Shown: one piece after another, positions 26,122-34,376 of the stretch
Layout: every line of letters starts with the position of its first letter
Position numbering within the stretch: position 1 is the first letter of the stretch
Assembly: GCA_963977415.1 (NCBI GenBank)
Contig: CAXBOS010000001.1
Location: forward strand, 62,001-126,000
DNA from: Croceimicrobium sp963977415
GTDB lineage: Bacteria > Bacteroidota > Bacteroidia > Flavobacteriales > Schleiferiaceae
Direction of reading: 5' to 3'
DNA: 64,000 nt
The notes under the pieces: generated by a model
Databases searched by the model: none
Told to the model about the DNA's origin: nothing
The model's input: only the letters and a program-made list of their open reading frames with translations
Made by a program: the position numbers and the translations under genes

Positions 26122-26886
26122 ATGTCCAAATTGCCTCAAGAGCATAAATTTATTGATCTTTCAGATTATGGAAGACCAATTGCAAAGCTTATCGCAAACG
26201 CACTCAAAACAACTACTTTCACCCCCATTCATGTAACAATTGGCTTTATAATATCGGGTTTATTGGCCATACTCTTTATTCTGCAGGGTTATTATTGGTT
26301 AGCGGCTTTCTTCTTAATTTTCAAGTCTATTTTAGATGCAGCTGATGGTGAGTTAGCAAGAGTGAAACAAACACCTTCCTACACCGGTCGCTATCTAGAT
26401 TCTGTGGCAGATATCGTTCTCAATGCCATGTTTTTCATCTCCATTTGGCATATCAATCAATCTGCTTTTTGGATCTGTCTTTTAGCATTTTTTGGAATGC
26501 AACTGCAGGGCACCTTGTATAATTACTACTATGTTATTTTACGAAATAGAGTCGATGGCGATACTACCAGTAGAGTCTTTGAATACGAAACCCCAATCGC
26601 TTTAGAAGGAGAAACGCAGAAAAGTGTAAACATTCTTTTTGCTCTATATAAAATTCTCTACGGGGTATTCGACAAAATAATCTACATTCTAGACGCTAAT
26701 GCCGACCAAGGTAAAGCGCTGCCAAAGTGGATGTTAACTCTTCTCTCAACCTTTGGCTTGGGTTTCCAGCTATTAATTATTGCCCTAATGCTAGTTCTGG
26801 GTTTGAAAGCATTTATTCTTCCTTTCTTCCTGTATTACTCGGTGATGATTATTGTTTTAATTTCTATGCGTAGGGTTTTTTATTAA
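26122..26886 (+). CDS. CDP-alcohol phosphatidyltransferase family protein
   Basis: This integral membrane enzyme of 254 residues transfers a phosphatidyl group from a CDP-linked donor to an alcohol. The family motif D-x2-DG-x2-AR-x8-G-x3-D-x3-D is complete in DAADGELAR, then G, RYLDSVAD (about residues 72-97). About six hydrophobic helices are visible. The acceptor alcohol (inositol, glycerol phosphate, serine or other) cannot be read from sequence. The protein is longer than simple PgsA enzymes and has a soluble loop at about 150-200. It is convergent with the TonB receptor gene 27 bases away. Confidence 0.85.
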   Translation: MSKLPQEHKFIDLSDYGRPIAKLIANALKTTTFTPIHVTIGFIISGLLAILFILQGYYWLAAFFLIFKSILDAADGELARVKQTPSYTGRYLDSVADIVLNAMFFISIWHINQSAFWICLLAFFGMQLQGTLYNYYYVILRNRVDGDTTSRVFEYETPIALEGETQKSVNILFALYKILYGVFDKIIYILDANADQGKALPKWMLTLLSTFGLGFQLLIIALMLVLGLKAFILPFFLYYSVMIIVLISMRRVFY

Positions 26887-26913
26887 CAAAGCTTTGCTCT
26901 ACAGCACATTAAA

Positions 26914-29271
26914 CTAAAGTTTCAACCGCAATCCTACAATAATGGTGCGCGGTTGTAAGGGCCCATAAATATAACTAGCATCTCGCTCCGCCCCTCGATC
27001 GAAATCGCTTTGATAGGCATTAAAAATATTTTGTATCCCCGCGTTGAGCTCCATTTGCCAGTCGTCCCCTTCTAGTAGTTGGAAATCGGCGATAAGGCCA
27101 AAGTCAAAGAAGTCTGGACTGCGTTTTAGCACGGTGCGCTCCGTATCGGGATTGATTACATGTGGTACGAGCATCGGCCCGCTGTAGCTAAGATTGGCGT
27201 TGATATCGAGTTTGGGATTGAGGCTGTACTTAAGGTTGAAGAATCCGTATAGTTCGGGGCTACGCAACATATCTTCCGTTAGCACTTGGTCATTGGAAGA
27301 GTCAGGATTTTGCCAAATTAGCTCTGCTTCTTGATAGCGGTTTCTTTGCATACTTAAACCGCTTCGTATTACAAGCCAATCTGCGTAAGCGTAATTATAT
27401 TCTAAGTTAATTCCATAAACCATAGCACCTTTGCCATTGCGCTTGGTGATTAAAGCGGTGCCATTACTAAGGGCGCGTTGTTCACTGAGAATGAAGGGGT
27501 TTTCTAAGATAGTATAAAAGCTTTCTGCGATAAATTGCTGCTCACTCTTCTTTCCTTCTTTTTGTAGACTGTAGGATAAATTGAAGCTATGGCTAAACTC
27601 AGTTTTTAGATTGGGGTCTAATACTACGAAAAGGGCTGCGCCACCTACGGTTTCAATATGAAGGTCTTCGTTAAAAGCTTGGGGCGCTCTAAAACCTCGG
27701 GAGTATCCAGTTCTTATGCTTGCGTGTGGATGTATGTCATATTTAAGACTGAGGCGAGGCGAAGCAATATTAAAGTTTCGCGCCGTAGTGTGGTCGCCTT
27801 CTACAAAACGGTATTGTGAATTAAGCTGCAAATGATCGAAACGGATGCCTGCTAGAACCTCCAGTTCGGAACTAAGAAACCATTGACTTTGAAGAAAGGA
27901 TCCCAAGGAGTTTACGCGCTGGGAAATATTACGGTTATAGCCAGGCATATTATCGACAATGGCATTGTGTTGTTGTTCTGCACCAAGACTTAACTTTAGC
28001 AGGGGTTTTACTTGGTAGCTATACTGAAAACCGTTTACCCAATTAATGTCTCGAGAATTGCCGTAAGCGTTAAGCGCTAAAATATCGCTGTTGCTCAAAC
28101 TATCATTTGGCCCTAAAACTCGTCCACCAGCGCCGTAATAACTGTTGCGAAATACTTGCTGGGCCGAACTGTAGACAGAAGCGAATTGCTCTAATTTTTC
28201 ATCGGCCCATTCGTAAGAAAGGCCAGCGCCTAAAACTTGATGCTGGAGATCTTCCGCCACACGACTTTGATGAGGTAGCAGGTTAAAGTCGCTCCCGCCG
28301 CGACGCCCCTCTTGCATCCAGAAAACATTGTAGCGCAGTTTTTTACGACTGCTTGCTTTCCAGTAGGCATCGAGGCCAGCACTAATATTCTCTAATTCTG
28401 GAAGCTCCGAAAAGCCATCGTTATTGGCATCAAAATGGTCGCGCTTCCGCCGAAAGGCAAAAAGATAAGCCCCGCTAGAATAATCTTTATTGACTACACT
28501 CGCAGCCATTTGTTGGTTTTGCTCGAAGGCCGATCCGCCAATTAATTTGAGTCCGGTAGAAATATCCATGCCCTGACTTTGCGCCTCTTTGGTAATAATA
28601 TTTAAAGTGCCGCCAATGGCCGAAGCACCGTAAATAGCGGAAGCCGCCCCTTTTACCACTTCCACTCTTTCGATCATTGAGGGTGGAAACATTTCTAAGC
28701 CATAAACCCCCATTAAAGCCGAAAATATGGGACGAGAATTTACTAATACCTGTGAGTAGGCACCATCTAAACCGTTAATGCGCAATTGGGTAAAGCCGCA
28801 GCTCTGACAATTATTCTCGACGCGTAAGCCCGGACTGAAACTTAGCCCTTCGGCGAGGCTGAGCGCTTGGACGTCTTGCAGTAGACGATTATTAATTCGG
28901 TTAACCATAATGGGCGCACGGTGAGCAGCAATGGCTTTTCGATTAGCGCTAACCACCACTTCTTCTAATCCAAGACGGTCTTCTTTCAGATGTATCGTGT
29001 TGTTATTAAGTAGTTTACTTAAAGTATGGCTTTGGGAATGATAGCCGATATACTTGATTTTAATAAGACTGCTATCTTTTAGTGCTCGAATATCTAATTT
29101 GTAACGGCCTTCAGCATCACTCAGGCAGCCAATTTTTCGGTCACTCGAAAAAATTTCTACTCCATTTAGAGTTTCTCCCGCTAGGTTTTGGACGGTCCCA
29201 CTGAGGTAGTTTGGCCTTTGTGCCTGTAAGAAAGAGAAGCTAAAGAATAGTAAAAGAACAGTTTTATACAT
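26914..29271 (-). CDS. TonB-dependent outer-membrane receptor, probably for a metal or metal complex
   Basis: This is an outer-membrane active transporter of 785 residues. After the signal peptide (to about 17) comes a carboxypeptidase-regulatory-like beta domain (about 20-100, YLSGTVQNLAGETLNGVEIF), then the plug (about 110-235, ending in VEVVKGAASAIYGASAIGGTLNIITKE), then a 22-strand barrel. The plug has a CxxC pair in NCQSCGFTQLRINGL. The C terminus LRLKL is barrel-like. It is divergent from a DtxR/MntR-type regulator and an Mn/Zn ABC transporter, with a regulator-like box over its promoter, so a metal cargo is a sound inference. The exact metal or chelate is unknown. Confidence 0.88.
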   Translation of the reverse strand: MYKTVLLLFFSFSFLQAQRPNYLSGTVQNLAGETLNGVEIFSSDRKIGCLSDAEGRYKLDIRALKDSSLIKIKYIGYHSQSHTLSKLLNNNTIHLKEDRLGLEEVVVSANRKAIAAHRAPIMVNRINNRLLQDVQALSLAEGLSFSPGLRVENNCQSCGFTQLRINGLDGAYSQVLVNSRPIFSALMGVYGLEMFPPSMIERVEVVKGAASAIYGASAIGGTLNIITKEAQSQGMDISTGLKLIGGSAFEQNQQMAASVVNKDYSSGAYLFAFRRKRDHFDANNDGFSELPELENISAGLDAYWKASSRKKLRYNVFWMQEGRRGGSDFNLLPHQSRVAEDLQHQVLGAGLSYEWADEKLEQFASVYSSAQQVFRNSYYGAGGRVLGPNDSLSNSDILALNAYGNSRDINWVNGFQYSYQVKPLLKLSLGAEQQHNAIVDNMPGYNRNISQRVNSLGSFLQSQWFLSSELEVLAGIRFDHLQLNSQYRFVEGDHTTARNFNIASPRLSLKYDIHPHASIRTGYSRGFRAPQAFNEDLHIETVGGAALFVVLDPNLKTEFSHSFNLSYSLQKEGKKSEQQFIAESFYTILENPFILSEQRALSNGTALITKRNGKGAMVYGINLEYNYAYADWLVIRSGLSMQRNRYQEAELIWQNPDSSNDQVLTEDMLRSPELYGFFNLKYSLNPKLDINANLSYSGPMLVPHVINPDTERTVLKRSPDFFDFGLIADFQLLEGDDWQMELNAGIQNIFNAYQSDFDRGAERDASYIYGPLQPRTIIVGLRLKL

Positions 29272-29284
29272 GCCGAAATAAAAA

Positions 29285-29300
29285 TTTAGGCAAATCTAAA
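29285..29300. promoter_or_regulatory. Putative DtxR/MntR-type operator
   Basis: TTTAGGCAAATCTAAA is a palindrome with perfect TTTAG/CTAAA arms, close in form to boxes of DtxR-family metal regulators (TTAGG...CCTAA). It lies between the divergent receptor and regulator genes. It contains the receptor -7 box and sits 12 bases before the TAAATTCG -7-like box (29312-29319) of the regulator gene. Confidence 0.6.
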
Positions 29301-29322
29301 AATGATTTTAGTAAATTCGCAA
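29291..29322 (-). promoter_or_regulatory. Promoter of the TonB receptor gene
   Basis: On the reverse strand TTG (29322-29320), a 21-base spacer and TAGATTTG (29298-29291) form a full Bacteroidota promoter, 20 bases before the receptor ATG. The -7 box lies inside the putative operator, so regulator binding would block transcription. Confidence 0.65.
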
Positions 29323-29347
29323 AAATATTTAGAGGACTGTAATTTTT

Positions 29348-30007
29348 ATGACCAAGCTTTCTTTAACCGAGGAGAACTACTTGAAGGCCATCTACTTTAT
29401 TGGCGGCACTTCCCAACTTGTAAACACCAATGCCATTGCGGAACGGCTAAACACCAAAGCGGCTACTGTGACTGACATGCTGCGAAAATTAAAGCAGAAG
29501 GATTTAATTGAATATCAGCCCTATAAGGGCACACGTCTTAAGTCGGAGGGAAAAATAAAGGCCATTGCCATCTTGCGTAAGCACCGCCTATGGGAAACCT
29601 TTTTGGTAGAAAAGTTAGCCTTTGGTTGGGAGGAAGTGCACGAAATTGCCGAGCAATTGGAGCATATTCAGTCTACCGAGTTAACCGAGCGTTTATCGGC
29701 ATTTTTAGGTTTCCCCGAGTTTGATCCGCACGGCGATCCTATTCCTAGTAAAGAGGGTATTTTCCCCAAGCGCGATAATATTACCCTCGATCGCGTGAAA
29801 CCTGATTCCGCCGTTATGGTGCAGGGGGTAAAGGATTCGTCCACTGAATTTTTGAATTATATCGCCAAGTTAGGCATTCAATTAGGCGATCAAATTGCCG
29901 TAAAAAGCGTAGAAGAATTTGATCGTAGTTTGCTAGTGGAGCATAAAAACCAGCAATATCGTTTAAGCGCCTTAGCGGCTGCAAACCTTTATATCAAAGA
30001 ATTATGA
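29348..30007 (+). CDS. DtxR/MntR-family metal-dependent repressor
   Basis: This is a metal-sensing transcription repressor of 219 residues. The winged helix is at about 5-65 (NTNAIAERLNTKAATVTDMLRKL). The dimerisation and metal domain is at about 70-140, and an FeoA/SH3-like domain at about 145-217. In the metal domain H79, E102, E105 and H106 can be seen (RKHRLWETF and HEIAEQLEH). Position 102 is Cys in DtxR and Glu in manganese-type MntR, so this looks Mn-type; however, the N-terminal ligands of B. subtilis MntR are Asn10 and Lys13 here. It overlaps the binding-protein gene by 4 bases and likely controls the operon and the divergent receptor. Confidence 0.9.
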   Translation: MTKLSLTEENYLKAIYFIGGTSQLVNTNAIAERLNTKAATVTDMLRKLKQKDLIEYQPYKGTRLKSEGKIKAIAILRKHRLWETFLVEKLAFGWEEVHEIAEQLEHIQSTELTERLSAFLGFPEFDPHGDPIPSKEGIFPKRDNITLDRVKPDSAVMVQGVKDSSTEFLNYIAKLGIQLGDQIAVKSVEEFDRSLLVEHKNQQYRLSALAAANLYIKEL

Positions 30008-30915
30008 GACAGGGCTATTTCGCTATCATTGCAACTTTATGCTTAGGGGCTTGTTCACTTCCCTCTCAAAAAAGCACGAGCAATAAAGTGGTTTGCACTA
30101 CTGGAATAATTGCCGACGCAGCACAGGAACTACTAAAAGGACAAGATAGCATTAGTGTTAGCGCCTTAATGGGCCCGGGCGTTGATCCCCATCTTTATAA
30201 AGCCAGCCAAGGTGATATTAAAAAGTTAATGGACGCCGACCTGATTATCTACAATGGTTTACACTTGGAAGGTAAAATGACGGAGCTTTTTGAGAAAATG
30301 CAACAACATACTAAACTCGCTGCCGCAGAAGCCATACCCAAAGAGATGCTGATTAACAGTAGCAATTTTGCCAGTGCTTACGATCCGCATGTGTGGTTCG
30401 ATTTGAAGCTTTGGTCCATCGCCGTTGCGGCCATGGCAGATAAACTGCAGCTACAATATCCGGCTTTAGCTTCCAAAATTGGTGAGAATGAGGAAAGGTA
30501 CCTGAAAGAAATAAATAGCTTGCACGAGATGCTTTCTAAAGAGGTGATGCAAGTCCCTCAAAATCAACGGGTATTAATAACGGCCCACGATGCTTTTGAA
30601 TATTTTGGTCGCCAATATGGGTTTGAAGTAAGAGGTTTGCAGGGAATTTCCACTAGCTCAGAATATGGTATTCGCGATGTAAGCAATTTGGCCCAGTATG
30701 TTTATGGCCAGGGTATCAAAGCCATTTTTATAGAAAGCTCCATCCCTAAAAGAGCGATTGAAGCGGTGCAAGCTGCTGTGAAAGAGCTTGGTGGTTCGGT
30801 AAGCTTAGGCGGTGAGTTATACTCGGATGCCTTGGGTGCTGCCGATGGTCCGGCAGGAACTTATTTAGGCATGGTTCGGACGAATACCAATACCATTGTA
30901 GAGGCTCTTAAATAA
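30004..30915 (+). CDS. Metal-binding lipoprotein of an Mn/Zn ABC transporter
   Basis: This cluster A-I (TroA/ZnuA) periplasmic binding protein of 303 residues delivers metal to the permease. The signal ends in LGAC, so it is lipid-anchored. Putative ligands are H63 (GVDPHLYKAS), H129 (AYDPHVWFD), H195 (ITAHDAFEYFG) and D275 (LYSDALG). Three His plus Asp matches TroA, which binds Zn and Mn, while PsaA-type Mn proteins have Glu at the third position. No long His-rich loop of the ZnuA type is present. The ABC ATPase gene starts within its stop codon. Confidence 0.92.
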   Translation: MRQGYFAIIATLCLGACSLPSQKSTSNKVVCTTGIIADAAQELLKGQDSISVSALMGPGVDPHLYKASQGDIKKLMDADLIIYNGLHLEGKMTELFEKMQQHTKLAAAEAIPKEMLINSSNFASAYDPHVWFDLKLWSIAVAAMADKLQLQYPALASKIGENEERYLKEINSLHEMLSKEVMQVPQNQRVLITAHDAFEYFGRQYGFEVRGLQGISTSSEYGIRDVSNLAQYVYGQGIKAIFIESSIPKRAIEAVQAAVKELGGSVSLGGELYSDALGAADGPAGTYLGMVRTNTNTIVEALK

Positions 30916-31736
30916 TGCAGCGCATGGAAAATCAAACCGCCTTAGAAGTACATAATCTTACCGCAAGCTATCAGCGTAAGCCCGTGCTGTGGGAAATAGA
31001 CTTTAAGGTTCCAAGTGGTCATTTAATAGGTATTTTAGGCCCAAATGGGAGCGGAAAAACCACCCTGCTTCGCAATATTATGAACTTGATGGAGGCGGAT
31101 AGCGGCTATGTAAAAATTTTCGGCAAAGACCTCGATGTGGTACGCAGTCGCTTAAGTTATGTGCCACAACGCGAAAGTGTAGATTGGAATTTTCCCGCCA
31201 GTGTGCGTGAAGTGGTGGAGATGGGGCGTTATCGTCCCGGTAATTTGCTCCGTCGCTTAAAAAGCAGCGATAAGCAAAAAGTTAAGGCCGCTTTAGAGAA
31301 AGTGGGCATGCTCGCTTATGCAGATCGGCAAATTAGCGAGCTTTCGGGCGGACAACAGCAGCGGGTTTTTATCGCTCGATCTTTAGCCCAAGAGGCAGAT
31401 ATTTATTTAATGGACGAGCCTTTTGTTGGCGTTGATGCCGCCACGGAAGAAGCGATTCTAAGTTTATTGTCAGAGCTACGAGACCAGGGTAAAACGGTTT
31501 TAATAGTTCATCACGATTTGCAAAGTGCCTACCAATACTTCGACTGGATGATTCTGCTTAATACGCGCTTGATTGCCGCGGGACCTAAGGAAGAGGTTTT
31601 TAATAGCACCTACTTGAGAGAGGCCTATGGAGGAAAACTAAACCTTCTTTCTAAATTGGGAGAGATAATTGCGCGCGAGCAATTCCCGCTGCGTGAGCCC
31701 GATTTCAAAGAAAAAGAAGGCAGCGGCGATGAATGA
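30915..31736 (+). CDS. Mn/Zn ABC transporter ATPase
   Basis: This is the ATP-hydrolysing subunit (273 residues) of the metal importer. Walker A GPNGSGKTT, signature LSGGQQQR, Walker B IYLMDEPF and the H-loop VHHDL are all present. The family is TroB/MntB/ZnuC. The ATG at 30915 shares one base with the previous stop; an ATG three codons later is a possible alternative. The last 8 bases overlap the first permease gene. The charged tail (DFKEKEGSGDE) is longer than in most relatives. Confidence 0.93.
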   Translation: MQRMENQTALEVHNLTASYQRKPVLWEIDFKVPSGHLIGILGPNGSGKTTLLRNIMNLMEADSGYVKIFGKDLDVVRSRLSYVPQRESVDWNFPASVREVVEMGRYRPGNLLRRLKSSDKQKVKAALEKVGMLAYADRQISELSGGQQQRVFIARSLAQEADIYLMDEPFVGVDAATEEAILSLLSELRDQGKTVLIVHHDLQSAYQYFDWMILLNTRLIAAGPKEEVFNSTYLREAYGGKLNLLSKLGEIIAREQFPLREPDFKEKEGSGDE

Positions 31737-33021
31737 TGTTTGGGCCTTTTTCAGCTTTAGCGATCCAACCGTAAGGATTGTTAGTTTAGGGACAGTTTTT
31801 CTAGCAATGAGTGCCTCGGTGGTCGGTACTTTTGCCTTTCTGCGCAAGCGCGCCCTAGTAGGAGATGCTATTGCACATGCGATATTACCTGGCATCGCTA
31901 TCGCTTTTATGCTCAGTGGTACCAAAAACCCCATAGTCTTAATGATGGGAGCGCTAATTAGCGGCTGGCTGGCTACCTGGGCAATGGAGTACATTACTGA
32001 AAAAACCAAGCTCAGTAATGATACAGCGGTTGCCCTGGTCTTAAGTGTGTTTTTCGGCATTGGAATAATGCTGCTCACCCATATTCAACACAGTGGTTCA
32101 GGTAACCAATCAGGTCTAGATCAATACCTTTTTGGAAAGGCCGCTGGTATGACTGAGCAGGACCTTTGGACCTATTCGGTGGTGGCGCTTTTACTTTTAA
32201 TAGTGGTGATTAGTCTCTATAAAGAGTTGAAGGTCTATTCTTTTAACCCTGATTTTGCCGCTGTATCGGGTTTGCCTGTAAAAGCTATTCGCAGAATTTT
32301 AAACTTGGTTACCGTCTTAGCCATTGCCATAGGAATCCAATCGGTGGGGGTAGTTTTAATGGCCGCTTTACTTATTACACCTGCGGCTGCCGCCCGCGCT
32401 TGGACAAGCTCTCTAAAAATTATGCTTTTTCTAGCCGCTTTAATCGGAGGAATTTCGGGATTAAGCGGATCCTTAATCAGCTACTTATCTCCCGCCATGC
32501 CAACGGGTCCTTGGATTGTAATGACACTTTCGATAATCACATTACTTTCCTTGTTTTTTGCTCCCCAAAGAGGAGCTCTGAGCCGCCTATTAAAACAGCG
32601 TCGTCACAGCCAAAAAATCTTAAATGAAAACCTATTAAAAGTCTTTTATAAGCTTTCCGTGGAAAGAAAATTAGAAGAAGCGGGGCTAAATGTAGGCGAA
32701 TTACAGGCGGAAAGAGCTATTAATAAATCGGATTTTGCTGCGGCCATAAAACGCCTGAAACGCAAAAATTGGCTCTTGGCGGAAGGTGAAAAGCTTAAGC
32801 TAAGCAGCATTGGTTTAGTGGAGGCTAAACGGGTGGTGCGCCTGCATCGCCTTTGGGAGATGTACCTAAGTCAGCGCCTTAATTTAAAGGAAGACCATAT
32901 TCACCCCAATGCGGAAAGTATGGAACATATCATCAGCCCTGAGCTGGAGGCCCTCCTATTAAAAGAGCTCGACTTTCCTACCCAAGATCCCCATAACAGT
33001 CCAATCCCTTATTCAAATTAA
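31729..33021 (+). CDS. Mn/Zn ABC transporter permease fused to a DtxR-like domain
   Basis: This is an inner-membrane permease of 430 residues. Residues 1-280 form the ABC-3 family core with about eight helices (GDAIAHAILPGIAIAF near the N terminus, LLITPAAAARAW later). Residues 290-430 are soluble and resemble a DtxR-family repressor without its SH3 part: a winged-helix-like segment (LLKVFYKL to KLKLSSIG), then RVVRLHRLWEMYL, ESMEHIIS and FPTQDPHNSPIP. The H, E and EH residues matching DtxR metal ligands are kept. A cytoplasmic metal-sensing gate or transcription role is inference. The ATG is 8 bases inside the ATPase gene; an earlier start at 31669 would read further into it. Confidence 0.87.
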   Translation: MNDVWAFFSFSDPTVRIVSLGTVFLAMSASVVGTFAFLRKRALVGDAIAHAILPGIAIAFMLSGTKNPIVLMMGALISGWLATWAMEYITEKTKLSNDTAVALVLSVFFGIGIMLLTHIQHSGSGNQSGLDQYLFGKAAGMTEQDLWTYSVVALLLLIVVISLYKELKVYSFNPDFAAVSGLPVKAIRRILNLVTVLAIAIGIQSVGVVLMAALLITPAAAARAWTSSLKIMLFLAALIGGISGLSGSLISYLSPAMPTGPWIVMTLSIITLLSLFFAPQRGALSRLLKQRRHSQKILNENLLKVFYKLSVERKLEEAGLNVGELQAERAINKSDFAAAIKRLKRKNWLLAEGEKLKLSSIGLVEAKRVVRLHRLWEMYLSQRLNLKEDHIHPNAESMEHIISPELEALLLKELDFPTQDPHNSPIPYSN

Positions 33022-33022
33022 G

Positions 33023-33895
33023 ATGGAAGCAATTTTCATCATCCTCACCGGCGCCTTAGTAGCCATGACCTGCGCTTTATTAGGAAGCTTTTTGCTTTTG
33101 CGTAAAATGGCTATGTTAGGTGATGCTATTTCGCATGCGGTTTTGCCGGGTATTGTTTTGGCCTTTATGATTTCTGGCAGCCGAGATAATTTTATTATGC
33201 TCATCGGCGCAAGCCTGGCCGGACTATTAGTAACCCTTTTAATAGAGTTACTTCATAAGAAAATACATCTGCAAGAAGATGCTTCGATTGGAATAAGTTT
33301 TACTTGGCTTTTCGCGATTGGGGTCATTTTAATTAGCGCCTATACCGAGCAAGTAGATTTAGATCAAGACTGCGTTTTATACGGTGAAATAGCCTATGTC
33401 CCTTTTGATTTGATTTATTTTTCGGGGGGCGAGCTCTTCTTTCCACGAGCCACAATTATTTCGGGGCTTCTCTTTTTGCTAACCCTAGGCTTCGTTTTAG
33501 TCGCTTATAAAGGTTTAAAAATAACCTCTTTTAATAGTGATTATGCGAAATCGTTGGGTATTTCCACCTTGGCTTGGCATTTAGTATTTATGAGCATGGT
33601 TTCTATAACCACCGTGCTTTCTTTCGAAATTGTGGGAGCCATTCTTATTGTAGCCTTATTGGTAGTGCCTCCTGCCACCGCTTATTTATTGACCAAACGC
33701 TTAAAGCAGATGCTTGTTTTGGCTTTAATTTTCGCGGCCCTATCTGCTATCGGGGGTTATTATTTAGCCGTTTTATTAGATGCAAGTATTGCTGGTGCTA
33801 TGGTTTCTTTGGCAGGCTTTTTCTTCCTACTAGCGCTAATTTTTAGTCGTATTCGTTCTCGCTCACTCAAGGTAGATGCGCATTTAAAAGGGTAA
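33023..33895 (+). CDS. Mn/Zn ABC transporter permease, second subunit
   Basis: This ABC-3 family inner-membrane permease of 290 residues has eight or nine predicted helices and the family segments GDAISHAVLPGIVLAF and ILIVALLVVPPATAYLL. It begins one base after the preceding permease stop, forming the usual TroC/TroD pair. Unlike its partner it has only a short basic tail (SRIRSRSLKVDAHLKG) and no regulator-like domain. It is the last gene of the metal operon. Confidence 0.92.
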   Translation: MEAIFIILTGALVAMTCALLGSFLLLRKMAMLGDAISHAVLPGIVLAFMISGSRDNFIMLIGASLAGLLVTLLIELLHKKIHLQEDASIGISFTWLFAIGVILISAYTEQVDLDQDCVLYGEIAYVPFDLIYFSGGELFFPRATIISGLLFLLTLGFVLVAYKGLKITSFNSDYAKSLGISTLAWHLVFMSMVSITTVLSFEIVGAILIVALLVVPPATAYLLTKRLKQMLVLALIFAALSAIGGYYLAVLLDASIAGAMVSLAGFFFLLALIFSRIRSRSLKVDAHLKG

Positions 33896-34058
33896 TCGTC
33901 TGGGATTTAGGCTTTTAGATTTTTAAAATACCATTCTAAATTTAAGTTTATAAAAAGTTTAATTTAGATGCGGCAGCGTACCATATTAGCGAGACAAGAT
34001 GCATATTTGCAGCGCAAAAAAAATGATTTAAACCAATCACCAAAAAGATATATTAATT

Positions 34059-34376
34059 ATGCCTACCCCAAAAAATAGTACTCCTAAGCGCCGGGTTATA
34101 GTTGATTATAAAAACGTAACTCAGGACATTCTTGGTCTATTTGCCGATCGCTACCCTTATGGTTATGATGATATGGATATTGTAAAGTTTCAGAATGCGC
34201 AAGGAGCGACCGTTAGAGCGGTACCCATTGAAACTACCGATACCAAATACCTAATAAAGGTAAGCGTAGAAATGGATCGTAAAATTGAGGCCTTTATGGA
34301 CGACGAAGATGATGAAGATCTAGGTTTAGATGAGGACGCTGCCCTTGACACGCCCGAGGACGACTTGGATGATTAA
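34059..34376 (+). CDS. Small acidic protein of unknown function
   Basis: This 105-residue cytoplasmic protein has a basic start (MPTPKNSTPKRRVIVDYKN), a central region with ILGLFADRYPYGYDDMDIV and KYLIKVSVEMDRK, and a very acidic tail in which about half of the last 36 residues are Asp or Glu. I do not assign a family; proteins of this pattern are conserved in Bacteroidota as far as I recall. The next gene starts on its stop codon (TAATG). The preceding 160-base gap is A/T-rich and holds a CATATTTG element that may be its -7 box. Confidence 0.65.
   Translation: MPTPKNSTPKRRVIVDYKNVTQDILGLFADRYPYGYDDMDIVKFQNAQGATVRAVPIETTDTKYLIKVSVEMDRKIEAFMDDEDDEDLGLDEDAALDTPEDDLDD

Noticed and set aside
28500..29271. 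SusC/SusD polysaccharide-uptake system
   Set aside because: The receptor has a carboxypeptidase-like domain as SusC does, but no SusD gene is adjacent, it is shorter than typical SusC, and the neighbours are metal-uptake genes.
31638..32078. 146-codon reverse frame
   Set aside because: Antisense to the ABC permease; long only because of the codon pattern of the membrane helices.
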